Source of the DNA: Zingiber officinale
Lineage: Eukaryota > Streptophyta > Magnoliopsida > Zingiberales > Zingiberaceae
Reading direction: 5' to 3'
Length of the DNA: 64,000 bases
Assembly (NCBI RefSeq): GCF_018446385.1
Contig: NC_056000.1
Coordinates: 78,192,688 to 78,256,687, forward strand
This document shows positions 31,704-42,444 of this stretch, in pieces; positions within the stretch are counted from its first letter, which is position 1; each line of letters starts with the position of its first letter. The translations under genes were made by a program, and so were the position numbers. The notes under the pieces were generated by a model. It did no database searches, was not told where the DNA came from, and worked only from the letters and a program-made list of their open reading frames with translations.

Positions 31704-34700
31704 ATCAATCTTTTGAAAAATAAAATTTATAAATAAGAACAGATAATTAAATCATTTAGTCTATACTTGAATTACAAGTCTAAACCAAATCTAAGATATA
31801 ATCAAGTTTTTTTTTATTATGAAATTAATCAAAGATATAATTCAAACAATTTAATTAATTCAAAATTAAATTAAAACTTAAAACTTAAATTAAATTAAAA
31901 CTTAAATTTAAATTCAAAATTAAACATTAAATCTTAACTAAAACTTAAAAATAACAGACCAATAATTCAGGGGAAGACTCTAGAATAGCCGACACTTCCA
32001 AAATTAATCTACCCATCAGGGTAACCAAAACCAACCTACCTGGCAGGATAATTAGGACTAGTTAAAAAGGGACAATAGTTTAACTTGACCTATGGTACTG
32101 GTGAAGTTTTGGATTATAGTACGTTAGGGAAACTGTGTCTATGTATGTCTAGAAAGATATGACTTCGACTTGGTGCATTTGGCTCAGTGGAACTACCGAA
32201 GCTACCCTTTACGGATCCTAACCAGTTAGACCAAGGTTTTGTATTAAGTTCAGTGGATAGGACTATTTGAAAAACTTCGAATGTATGATTACTTTAATGA
32301 TATCCAAGTGACTCATCATAACCCAGAAGTTTATCCAGAGAATGCCTATTTGTTGAGCCCAAAGCTAAACCTGAATCTAACACAAAGTTAAATCAAACCC
32401 TGAAATTGAATCAAACTCATTTCACAAAAATTACAGGATTTCCTGATTGAAAACCTAGATCGGGTGAGATGACTAAGAACTTCGAATCGAACCAAATCAA
32501 ATTAAATCTAATTAAAAATATAAAATAAAAATAAAAATTGAATTAAAATCAAATTGAACAAAAGTAAATTAACTTTTAAAAAATTGTTTTAAAAATCATT
32601 TTAAAAATTTATTTTAAAAAATAAAAATTCTTTTAAAAACTCATTAAAAAAATTATTTAAAAATCATTTTACAAATTTATTTAAAAAATCTGTAAAAAAT
32701 TATTTTAAAAATAATTTTAAAATCATTTTTAAAATTAATTGAAAAATCTTTAAAAAATTATTTAAAAATTATTTTAAAACTCTTTTAAAAAATTATTTAA
32801 AAATCATTTTAAAAATTTATTTAAAAATTCTTTAAAAAATTATTTAAAAGTTCTTTTAAAAACACTTTTAAAAATTATTTAAAAATTCTTTTAAAAAATG
32901 ATATAAAAAAAATTTTAAAAATTTATTTAAAAAATCTTTAAAAAATTATTTTAAAAATCTTTTAAAAATTTATTTAAAAATTCTTTTTAAAACGCCTTTA
33001 AAAAATTATTTTAAAATTTATTTAATAACTCTTTAAAAAATTTATTTAAAAATCATTTTAAAAATTTATTTAAACATTCTTTTAAAAATTATTTCAAAAT
33101 TCTTTTAAAAATTCTTTTAAAAATTCTTTTAAAAATTATTTGATAAATAAATTTAAAAATTTATTTAAAAATTCTTTTTAAAATTATTTAAAAATTATAT
33201 TAAAATTTATTTTTTTCAAAATAAAAACAAAACTATTTTAAAAATTATTTAAAAACTCTTTTAGAAAATTATCTAAAAATCATTTTAAAAAATTTATTTA
33301 AAAATTCTTTTAAAAAATTATTTGAAAATCATTTTAAAAAATTTATTTAAAATTTCTTTTAAAAAACATTTTAAAATTTTTATTTAAAAACTCATTAAAA
33401 AATTATCTAAAAATCATTTCAAAAATTTATTTAAAAAATCTTTGAAAAATTATTTTAAAAATTCTTTAAAAATTATTTTAAAATATTTTTTAAAACTCAT
33501 TAAATATTATTTTAAAAACAAAATTCTTTGAAAATTATTTTAAACCCTTTAAAAATTATTTTAAAAATTCTTTATAAATTATTTTAAAAACTCTTTAAAA
33601 ATTATTTTAAAAATTATTTTAAACTCTTTAAAAACATTATTTAAAAATTCTTTAAAAATTATTTTAAACTCTTTAAAAATTATTTTAAAATTTTTTAAAA
33701 ACTCTTCAAAAATTATTTTAATTTTTTTAAAAAAATTCTTTAAAAATTATTTTTTTAAAAAAAAACTCTTTAGAAATTATTTTAATTTTTTAAAAAACTC
33801 TTTAAAAATTATTTTACAAAATCTTTAAAAATTATTTTAAACTCTTTAAAAATTATTTTAAAAATTGTCTAAAAACTCTTTTAAAATTATTTTTAACTCT
33901 TTTAGAAACTCTTTAAAAATTATTTTAAAAACTCTTTAAAAATTATTTTAATTTTTTTAAAAAAATATTTTAAACTCTTTAAAAAAATTATTTCAAAAAT
34001 TCTTTAAAATTTATTTTATAATTTTTTAAAAACTCTTTCAAAATTATTTTATTTTTTTAAAACTCTTTAAAAATTATTTTGAAAATTCTTTAAAAACTCT
34101 TTAAAAGTTATTTTAAACTCTTTAAAAATTATTTTTAAAACGGTTTAACAATTATTTTAAACTCTTTAAAAATTTGTTTAAACTCTTTAAAAAAAATCTT
34201 TAAAAACTCTTTAAAATTTATTTTAAAATTTATTTAAAAACTCTTTAAAAACAGTTTAAATATTATTTTAAACTCTTTAAAAATTATTTTAAAAAATCTT
34301 TAAAAATTAGATTAAAAACTCTTTAAAAATTATTTTAAAAATTCTTTAAAAAATATTTTAAAAATTCGATAAAAATTATTTCAGAAAAACTCTTTAAAAA
34401 TTATTTTAAGCTTTTTAAAAATTCTTTTAAAAAATTATTTTAAAAACTCTTTAAAAGTTATTTAAAAATTGTTTTAAAAATTATTCAAAAATTCTTTTAA
34501 AAATCATTTTAAAAAATTCTTTGAAAATCTTTTAAGAATTATTTAAACATTATTTTCTAAATTATTTAAAAAATATTTTAAAAATTATTTTAAGATCACT
34601 TTAAAAATCTTTTAAAAAAATATTTAAAAATCATTTTAAATTATTTAAAAATGATTTTAAAAAATCTTTTAATTTTTAAAAAATTATTAAAATGATATTA

Positions 34701-35414
34701 AAAATTGTTTAAAAATTATTTTAAAAAATATTATTTTAGCTTAAAAATTATTTTAACTTAAAATTAATTCTAAGTCTATGTTACTTAAATGTAATTTAAC
34801 AACTTGAAATTAACAATTTATTTAATATACTTAATTCCTAATCTTATTTTTTAAAAAAATAAACATATTAATTAATCTAGTAATTTACTCATCTTCAAAT
34901 TAATAGTGACTATAAACTTAATTAATCCTTCTTAAATTAAATTTAAAACAAGAAATAAAATAAATATTATAACTAAGATTGTCATTAAATTAACTCAATC
35001 AATTAATGCAAAATTTAAGCTATTTTAAACAAATATGTATTAAATTAGTAACAAATTATTTTAATATATCTAAATATAAAATTAATTATCTTTTAGACTA
35101 GTTGCTTAATAATGAACAATTATACCAAGTATTAGAAAATATTGCTAACCCTAAATCCCCTAGAATACTTAGGTACTCAAACCTCAATGTTGACTTCAGG
35201 GAGAGTGTTGACTTCAAGGGGAGTGTTGACGTCAGGGGAGATGTTCTTGAGAATTATGTTTGTAAAATCTTTTGAAAAATTATTTTTGTAAAAAAATTTG
35301 AAAAATCTATAAATACAAAAATATTTTGAATAACCTTCTCACACTTTATTTGAAAAATATTCTAAAAATATTTTCAAAATTTTTTAATCATTTTTGAAAA
35401 CTATTTTACAAATT

Positions 35415-35455
<41 letters not shown>

Positions 35456-36181
35456 CTATGTTTTTGAAAAATCATTACGGCTTAACATATTTTGAAAAAT
35501 TATTGTGTTACTTAGTAAACATTTTAAAACTTAAGTTGACAAGGTCTTTTTAAAAGGTTTTGGTGCACAATCACTTTCAAATTTTTTAAAAAAATGTTTT
35601 GAAAACTCACCTTTAAATTTTATGTTCTTTTAATTTGGATTAACCCCTTAGACACATAGGAAGCTTTACTTGTGGTTAAAAAGAAGTCCTAAGAATGTGT
35701 CAAGTTAAGGGGGAGCCCTGATTGAAAGACTAAAAGTAATCTTTAAAAATTACTTTGGCATATCTTTGAAACTAAGTTTGAAAAATTATTTTCATAATCT
35801 TTTACGAAATCTCTCTTTACTTTATAATTTTTCGAGAAAACACATTGAAAAATATTTTGAAAAAAAATATATACTTAGACTTTCAAAAGTGATTAAATAT
35901 GTTAAAATATACATTGAAAGGTGTTTTTACAAACACTTTGGAAAGTTTTTTTCGCACATTGTTGGTGCAAAACCTAATAGAAACTAACCTCGAGTTCATA
36001 TTCTTTTGATGTGTGCCAAAGGGGGAGAGTGATATCTAAAGTTAGAAAAATTTTAAGTTAGAAAAGTTAAAACATTCCTAACCTATCTCAAACTTTTTCA
36101 AATTTCTCAAATCTTGAGAATTAACCCTTAAAAGACTCAAGCCTAACTTAAGAAAATTGTCAAACATAAAAAAGGGGAGAT
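31704..36181 (+). other. Y non-coding internal tail
   Basis: 4.4 kb without a credible gene. It holds AT-rich DNA, the 2.2-kb A/T tract (32560-34740), a TA microsatellite (about 35420-35450), three GTTGAC(T/G)TCA-type repeats around 35190-35240, and polypurine tracts near 35706 (AAGGGGGAG), 36016 (CAAAGGGGGAGAG) and 36168-36181 (the PPT). TTGTCAAACAT at 36158-36168 pairs with ATGTTTGACAA at 36211-36221 inside the LTR. Confidence 0.6.
32560..34740. repeat. 2.2-kb degenerate A/T minisatellite
   Basis: Almost pure A+T made of variants of a roughly 20-base unit, CTTTAAAAATTATTTTAAA. The only regular C or G is the single C of CTTT/CTCTTT. The unit is nearly self-complementary (TTTAAA, AAATT/AATTT). 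Unit length varies, so it looks like slippage or unequal exchange rather than a uniform satellite. Confidence 0.85.
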
Positions 36182-37543
36182 TGTTGGTGTAATCGACCTC
36201 TAAGGTTTCGATGTTTGACAATATGACCAAGGGTTAACCCAAACAGAACCTGATGTTTGGGAGAGAGAAGTCTAGTCAGAACTAGATGACTAGCAAAGGT
36301 AAGTCTTAACCAAAGGTTAGACAAAGTGGAAGTCCCGGTGAGTGAAGTCGGGTCCTAGTGAGTGAAGCTAGGTGGTGGAAGTCCCTGTGAGTAAAGCCGG
36401 GTTCTAGTGAGTGAAGCTAAGTGGTGGAAGTCTCGGTGAGTGAAGCCGGGGCCTAGTGATTGAAGCTAGGTGGTGGAAGTCCCGGTGAATGAAGTCGGGC
36501 CCTAGTGAGTGAAGCTAGGTGGAGGAAGTTATGGTGAGTGAAGCCAGACCCTAGTGAGTGAAGCTATGTGGAGGAAGTCTTGGTGAGTGAAGCCAAACAA
36601 TGGAAGTCTTAGTGAGTGAAGCTAGACAACCCTAGGAGGTAACCCTAGGTTATACTTGAGTTCTGTTAACACTGTTTTTATCTATTGTGCTAACTCAGTG
36701 TTGCAGGGAAGCTCAGCTAGGTCGACGGGCTGACCAAGTAGCTGGCACGAAGTCCAGACGGGTCGAAGGGCTGACCGAGCATCTGACAGGTAAGTGAAGG
36801 TAAGTCACTGGAGGGGAGTTTGATGTGAGGACGCGTTCCCGGGTAGGGAACATTAGGCGTCGATCTGGCTTAGATCCATTTCGGATATCTAAGTAGAGAT
36901 TGTGACTAAATTCCGGTCTCGAGGAGACGACATCTAATTAATATTTTATTTAATCATAAACTGTGCTAATACTCTGTTTTGTAGGATATATAATTGCCTC
37001 AGACTAACGTTTTCGTGCAGGTAGGAAGCTGCCGGAAAACAAGGGTCCAGGCGCCCGGAGGTAATTTTTATCCACAAAAGTCACCTCACCACGTGGAGAT
37101 CCCTGGTTGGCTCGGTTACGTCATATTCGGGGCACCCGAAGGGATCCATGCGCCCCAAACATCCTATATAAGGAGGGTAAAGGCTGGATTCGCGACAACA
37201 ACTTACAATCTGCTCTCCTGTGCTCCTGCGACGCTGCAAAAACTCTCCGACAAAGTGCTGCTTCTTTTTTCTGTCTTTTTTATTGTCAATTTTGTTTTCT
37301 ATACATAATTCCTATACTTCAATTCTGTAATTATTCTTCGAATTATTAGTGATTGCCCAACGAAAACATTCAACGAGTGTGGGCCTTGGAGTAAGAGTTG
37401 CCGAAGGCTCCGAACCAAGTAAAACAACTTGTGTTAGCGTTGCTATGTCTTTTCGTTTATTCCTTTCCGCTGCGTACTCTAAATTTTTTCCAATCGCTAT
37501 TTACCCTCCCCCCCTCCCCCCTAGCGAAACTCTCGATCCAACA
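36182..37543 (+). repeat. 3' LTR of Y (1362 bp)
   Basis: Complete copy with TGTTGG...CCAACA termini. Hairpin array at 36285-36795, TATA at 37164-37172, pyrimidine run near 37505-37520, then GATCCAACA. Confidence 0.88.
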
Positions 37544-38039
37544 AGAAGTACCCACCTTTACTATAGGTTGAGCACCCAGAATTTTCCACCCGTCAAGTGA
37601 CTTGTACTCTACGTTGGCAAAAATCAGCCTTTCTGACCCACTTTCAGAAATACACCAAAAATTTCACAGACTTCCAAAAAAATCTCAAATTTTGTGGAGA
37701 GGTCTATTTTATCCTTGTCTACTTGGGAAATATATATATATATATATATATTTATCACAGATCCTAAGAATGACACAAATTTCAAAATTATCTAAATAGT
37801 TCAATTGAACCTTGACCTAAAGTCTTAGTTTTGGCTTCCTCTTGATGTATCTGCCCATACTAAACCACAATACTTCCCTAGCATGGGTTTATATGAAATA
37901 TATATATCAAAAACTAATTTTTCATCCAATATGACCCCAATGTCAAATTTTCATGCATGACACCATCCTAATTGTGTCAAGTCACTAGGTTAGATATTCA
38001 AGTCCGTCTCCTAACCACTTGGCACATTTGATAACCTAT
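37544..38039 (-). other. X2 internal tail fragment
   Basis: Parallels 22870-23303 of X1 (shared text such as TTGTGGAGAGGTCTATTTTATCC). Contains a short (AT)n run at about 37732-37752. It is cut at 37544 by the end of element Y. Confidence 0.65.
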
Positions 38040-38922
38040 CTACCATGAGTCAAAAAGGCTCTTCCTAACCTTAGGAATTTTAACCTTAGTCACCTCTCTT
38101 GATGACTCATCCACTATGGCTAGGCCACTTTGGTGCACCTCAGGTGACACTTGGCCTACAAAACTCACCATATTAACATTAGACACATTGTCTTTGGTTA
38201 ATTTCTTCTTGTCCTTAACTTTGGACACCTCATCCTTGCCATAATTATATGTCACCCTAGCATATTTCTTTTTATTGGCCTTGGATGACTTTCCCTTGTC
38301 CTTGGTCACTCCTCCCTTACCAATGTCATGTGTCATCTTAGCACTTGACCTCCTTTTGGTCTTGGAGGGACCCAATTTGACATTTTTGGATCTTTAACCA
38401 CCCAAATACATGTCAAGTCCTTTAGGTCTAATAATGAACCTCTCTAGGACTTTCTCTATTTCCTCAAGCTTTACCTTCATGGCTTGATTTTCCAATTCTA
38501 GGATTCTAACCCTAGAATCAACATGTCCATCATGAACATTCCTAGATCTACCCTTCCTAGGCATGTGTCTCCCCTTCTTGGAATTAATGCCTAGGGTTTC
38601 AACCACCTTCTTCTCCTTAGCCAAGATAGGTTGTTTCCTTTTAGATTTATCATTTGAAAATGATTTCCTAGGATTATCACCTATATTAACTCTATTCCTA
38701 TCATTATATCTAAAACCATAAATATGCATGGACAAATAATTCATATTATTTCTAACATGCATGGAAGAATTTGAATTTGAATTTGAATTTGAATTTGAAT
38801 TTGAATTCAAGTTAGGGTTTACCTCCCTTACCCTTGAAGCTCTCTTCTTCTCCCACTTCTTCAAGTGCACCAATTTCTTGAGCTCTCCTCTCCTTGGGCA
38901 CTTTGTGTGGTAGTGTCCCCAC
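38040..38922 (-). pseudogene. Gag of X2, C-terminal part
   Basis: Continues from the second zinc knuckle (WGHYHTKCPRRGEL, directly next to the Z insertion at 38923) through a basic, Asn/Ser-repeat region (NSNSNSNSNSNS), the coiled-coil-like MKVKLEEIEKVLERF, one TAA at 38394-38396 (X1 has CAA there) and the Lys-rich tail to 38040. Better preserved than X1. Confidence 0.75.
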
Positions 38923-39172
38923 TGTTGGTGCAACCTTAGGTCAAGGTTGACCTGGTTGACCCGACTCAAGTTGACTTGACTCGAGTTGTATTTTGATGTT
39001 TGACTTGGGAAGATTGTTGATGCAACTTTAGGTCAAGGTTGACCTAGTTGAGTTGCATGTTGATGTTTGACACTCGTGAGGGAGTTCTATTCTTGATATG
39101 GGACAAGAATAGATGTTTGGGAGATTATTGGTGTAACCGTAGGTCAAGGTTGACCTGGTTGACCTGAAAAGT

Positions 39173-39965
39173 CCAAGTATGGAGACTTGGCACTGGAAAG
39201 GTCCAAGCAGGGAGCTTGGCATGCGAAAAGTCCAAGTATGGAGACTTGGCACGGGAAAAGTCCAAGTATGGAGACTTGGCACTGGAAAAGTCCAAGTATG
39301 GAGACTTGGCACGGAGAAGTCCAAGCAGGGAGCTTGGCACGAGGGAAAGTCCTGGTGAGTGAAGCCAGGCAGTGGGAAAGTCCTAACTGGGATGTTAGGC
39401 AGTGTGGAAAGTCCTGGTGAGTGAAGCCAGGCAGTCGGAGAAGTCCTGGTGAGTGAAGCCAGGCAGTCGGGAAAGTCCTGGTGAGTGAAGCCAGGCAGTC
39501 GGAGAAGTCCTGGTGAGTGAAGCCAGGCAGTCGGGAAATCCTGGTGAGTGAAGCCAGGTGAAAATCCTAGTGAGTGAAGCTAGGTGAAAGTGGAAGTCCT
39601 GGTGAGTGAAGCCAGGCATTCGGGAAAGTCCTGGTGAGTGAAGCCAGGCAGTTTGGAAGTCCCGTGAGTGAAGCTAGATGAAATTCTGGTGAGTGAAGCC
39701 GGTGAAACCCTAGTGAGTGAAGCTAGGTGAAAGTCCCGTGAGTGAAGCTAGGCAGGAAAATCCAGATGGATCAAGGGTGATCGGACATCCGGTGTTGGGA
39801 AGTCCAAGTAGATCAAGGAGTGATCGGATACTTGCACGAAGAGGAAAGTCCAAGTGGGTCAAAGGATTGACCGGACACTTGGTGGAGAGTCTTAGCGGTC
39901 AAGGGACTGACCGGATGCTAAGCATGATGTACCAACAGTCAAGATTGACCGGATGTTGGTTTGAA
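39173..39965 (+). repeat. Hairpin-unit array in the Z 5' LTR
   Basis: More than 20 tandem units of 25-45 bp. Each begins AGTCC or similar and has two complementary arms: CCAAG/CTTGG, CCAAGC/GCTTGG, CCTGG/CCAGG, CCTAAC/GTTAGG, CCTAG/CTAGG, CCAAGTG/CACTTGG, CTTAGC/GCTAAG, CCAACA/TGTTGG. The longer units at 39850-39965 have a second inner stem (GGTCAA/TTGACC, CGGTCA/TGACCG). Arms vary but remain complementary in most units. Confidence 0.85.
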
Positions 39966-39999
39966 CTTGGTTTGGGCGAAAACCATGAGTGGATCGATC

Positions 40000-40391
40000 G
40001 GTGATCGATCCGGTGATCTGAATATTCGATCGGTCGGTGACCGATCAGAAACATCGAGCATATCGTGTGATAACCGATAGGTCCGGTGACCGATCGAGTC
40101 GATCGAAGCGAGCGAGGCGGGCGCGAGGGGCTGATCGGTCAAGGACCGATCAAGCTCGATCGGTCCCGGGCCGATCAGAGTTCTGATCGGTCTATGGACC
40201 GATCAGAGGTTCCTGATCGGTCCATGGACCGATCGGGGACGGCAAAGCTTCTTCACCGATCGGTCCCCGCCGATCAGAAGTTCCGATCGGCGGACCAATC
40301 GTGAGCAAAGGCCTCTTCCCGATCGGTCCACGCCGATCAGAGTTCTAGCTGACGCAACGGCTAGTTTCTTTCTTCTTCGCAGTTATAAAAG
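40000..40391 (+). promoter_or_regulatory. Z-family LTR promoter: GATCGGTC-N4-GACCGATC cluster upstream of TATA
   Basis: Around ten perfect or near-perfect palindromes of the form GATCGGTC...GACCGATC lie between 40000 and 40340, followed by TATAAAAG at 40384-40391. The 3' LTR has the same layout (45365-45730, TATA near 45768). Confidence 0.6.
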
Positions 40392-40978
40392 AGGTTGAGA
40401 AGCTACTGTTGAACTCCTTTTCTTCTTCTCTTTGCCCCGCTTGCATCCGCTTTGCTGAGCTCTCTACCTCGTGAAGCTTCGTGTGAGCTTCCCCCGCCTG
40501 CTGCTATCGTTCCGTGAAGTTGCTGCTTCGTCAACGGAAACCAGTCGAAGGCAAGATAGTGTGTGTTTTTACATTCTTATTGTTCTTGCTTCTTGTTGTA
40601 TTTCTTGTACACTTATCTTGCTGTTGCAAGAGACTTTGTGGCGAGGTTTCTCCACCCACAAGGAGTTCGACATTAGCCGGTTCTCCGGGGACTCATCCAC
40701 CGACGGATTGATAGGGCTCGTCCACCTTACGGACACGCCGAGGAGTAGGAGTATCATCTCCGAACCTCGTTACATCGCTGTGTTAAGGTTTGATTTTCTT
40801 CTCCTTTCGTTTCTATTTGTATTTCCGCTGCACTAACCTAATCGTAGGAAGAAACGCGATCGATTTGGGGCGGCTATTCACACCCCCCTCTCTAGCCGAG
40901 TACGAAGAGATCCTAACAAGTGGTATCAGAGCGAGGTCGCTCTTCATCGGATTAACACCCGTGGGAGCAAAGCTAGAG

Positions 40979-42444
40979 ATGGATCAATTCGGAGAAGACA
41001 TCACCATTCCACCCTTCTACAATGACAACTTCGCATATTGGAAGGTAAGGATGATGTATTTTCTTAGGACTAATATGTGGAACTGGTTTTGTGTACAAGA
41101 AGGGTTTACTCCTCCAATGGATAAAGAAGGAGAGCCTCTAGAGAAGAACAAGTGGACAAAGGAACAAGTCCATCAATCCACGATCAACAATGAGGTAACT
41201 AAAACAATTGAATTTTCATTACCTACTAATATTTTGCGTAAGATAGGTGAATACAACAATGCCAAGGAGTTGTGGGATAACTTGGCCAAGTACCATGAGG
41301 AGAGTTCCACTTCAAGCCATGAAGAGGAGCCTAGTGAGCCAAGTAGCTCACATCATGGAGGGAGCGAATTGGGAGTTGAGGGCTACTCAACATCCAAGGA
41401 AGAAGAGGAGGAGAGTTCCTCTTGTTCAAGTTCGAGCAAGAAGAAGAGACATCTACCTCCGGAAGGGATGAGGAAGAGAGCTCACACCCATCCCCAAACC
41501 TAGGTAACTCAAGCATTTCAATTTCAAATAAGTTACATATAATATGCTTTGAGTGTAGGGAATTTGGGCACTACAAGAGTAAGTGTCCAAAGAGGGTAAG
41601 GAAGACTCCACCGCGCCAAAGGTCAAGGTAGCCGGAGTCCCGACACGCAAGGGCAAGGAGCACGTGGTGTGCTTCCAATGCAAGCGAAGGGGACATTATC
41701 GGAGTCATTGTCCAGGGGAGGCAACCTCACAAGGGCAAGAAACCGAGCACTTCTATAGGGGAGCTAAGGCAAACCCTAAGGTATCATTTAAGTCTCATTC
41801 GTGCAATACTAGTAAGATACATGCTAGAAATTTTATTGCACTAGTCAATAATGATAAGCATGATAACATTAGAAATCAATACACATGCTTAGGTGCCAAA
41901 CATGTGAGCCTAGATAAGGATAACCCTAGGAAAGCCAACCCTAGAATTACCTCATCTAAGGTTAAGGAGAACCTAGGTAGGAATCCCAAATCAACTAGAC
42001 ACATGCCTAGGAATGCCTCAAAGAAAAATGACAAATTAAATATTGAGGTATTAGAGAAGGAGAATCAAGTCTTGAGGTCAAGACTTGATACTTTGGAAAA
42101 GGCTCTTAAGAACTTGGAGAAGTCATCTCTAGGGTTTAAGGGTCAAAAACCAATGTCCAAGGACAAAAAGGGTTTGGGTCACAAACCTAAGTCCCAAGTG
42201 GTCAAGCCCACTTATCATAATGTTCCATTCAATTATGGAACAAAACCTAGGGCTAGGAAGACCACCACCAAGGTCACAAGGAGTCACCCTAGAGTTGATC
42301 TTGATGAGTCCCAAATGACCAAGGCTTTAAAGCCTAAGAGGGTCATTAGGAGAGTTGCTGGAAGTCATCCCTAGTGAATATTTAGTGAACCCAATGAGCT
42401 CTAATAGGTATTGGGTTCCTAGGAGCATCTTCTCTACCCCATAG
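40979..42444 (+). pseudogene. Gag of element Z (UBN2-like, two CCHC knuckles)
   Basis: The start ATG at 40979 is 60 bases after the LTR. Capsid part MDQFGEDITIPPFY with FAYWKVRMMYF and LPTNILRKIGEYNNAKELWD, an acidic Ser/Glu linker, knuckle 1 CFECREFGHYKSKC (near 41550), knuckle 2 CFQCKRRGHYRSHC (near 41670), a basic segment, a coiled coil (NIEVLEKENQVLRSRLDTLE), and a basic tail ending near 42444 with RYWVPRSIF. The segments lie in different frames (40979-41503, 41422-41631, 41583-42374, then to 42444), so three frameshifts separate them; no pol follows. In complete copia elements a short WVP motif precedes the protease, which suggests loss of pol just after this point. Confidence 0.78.

Larger units (their letters stand above)
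29189..37543 (+). mobile_element. Gag-only LTR retrotransposon Y (Sirevirus-like), 5'-truncated
   Basis: LTRs at about 29189-30450 (missing its first ~45 bases) and 36182-37543 (1362 bp, termini TGTTGGTGTAATCG and GATCCAACA). PBS-like TGGTATCAGAGTC at 30453 and PPT AAAAAAGGGGAGAT before 36182. The interior encodes only a decayed gag (30783-31703) and then 4.4 kb of non-coding DNA including a 2.2-kb A/T tract. Y lies against X2 internal sequence at 37544, so it had inserted into X2. Confidence 0.85.
38923..40918 (+). repeat. 5' LTR of Z (1996 bp)
   Basis: Layout: three reiterated LTR-start modules (38923, 39015, 39126), hairpin-unit array (39173-39965), GATCGGTC/GACCGATC palindrome cluster (about 40000-40340), TATA (TATAAAAG, 40384-40391), transcribed leader, end CCTAACA. 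Confidence 0.9.

Noticed and set aside
32560..34740. A/T tract as organellar or centromeric DNA
   Set aside because: It lies wholly inside element Y between gag and the 3' LTR and has irregular unit length.
39175..39345. Regular ~30-bp repeats resembling a CRISPR array
   Set aside because: Plant nuclear DNA, no unique spacers, and each unit is a hairpin inside an LTR that is repeated in the 3' LTR.
40471..40836. Hydrophobic frames in the Z LTR leader, repeated at 45885-46214
   Set aside because: Identical in both LTRs and without start context or family; part of the LTR and not a host gene.
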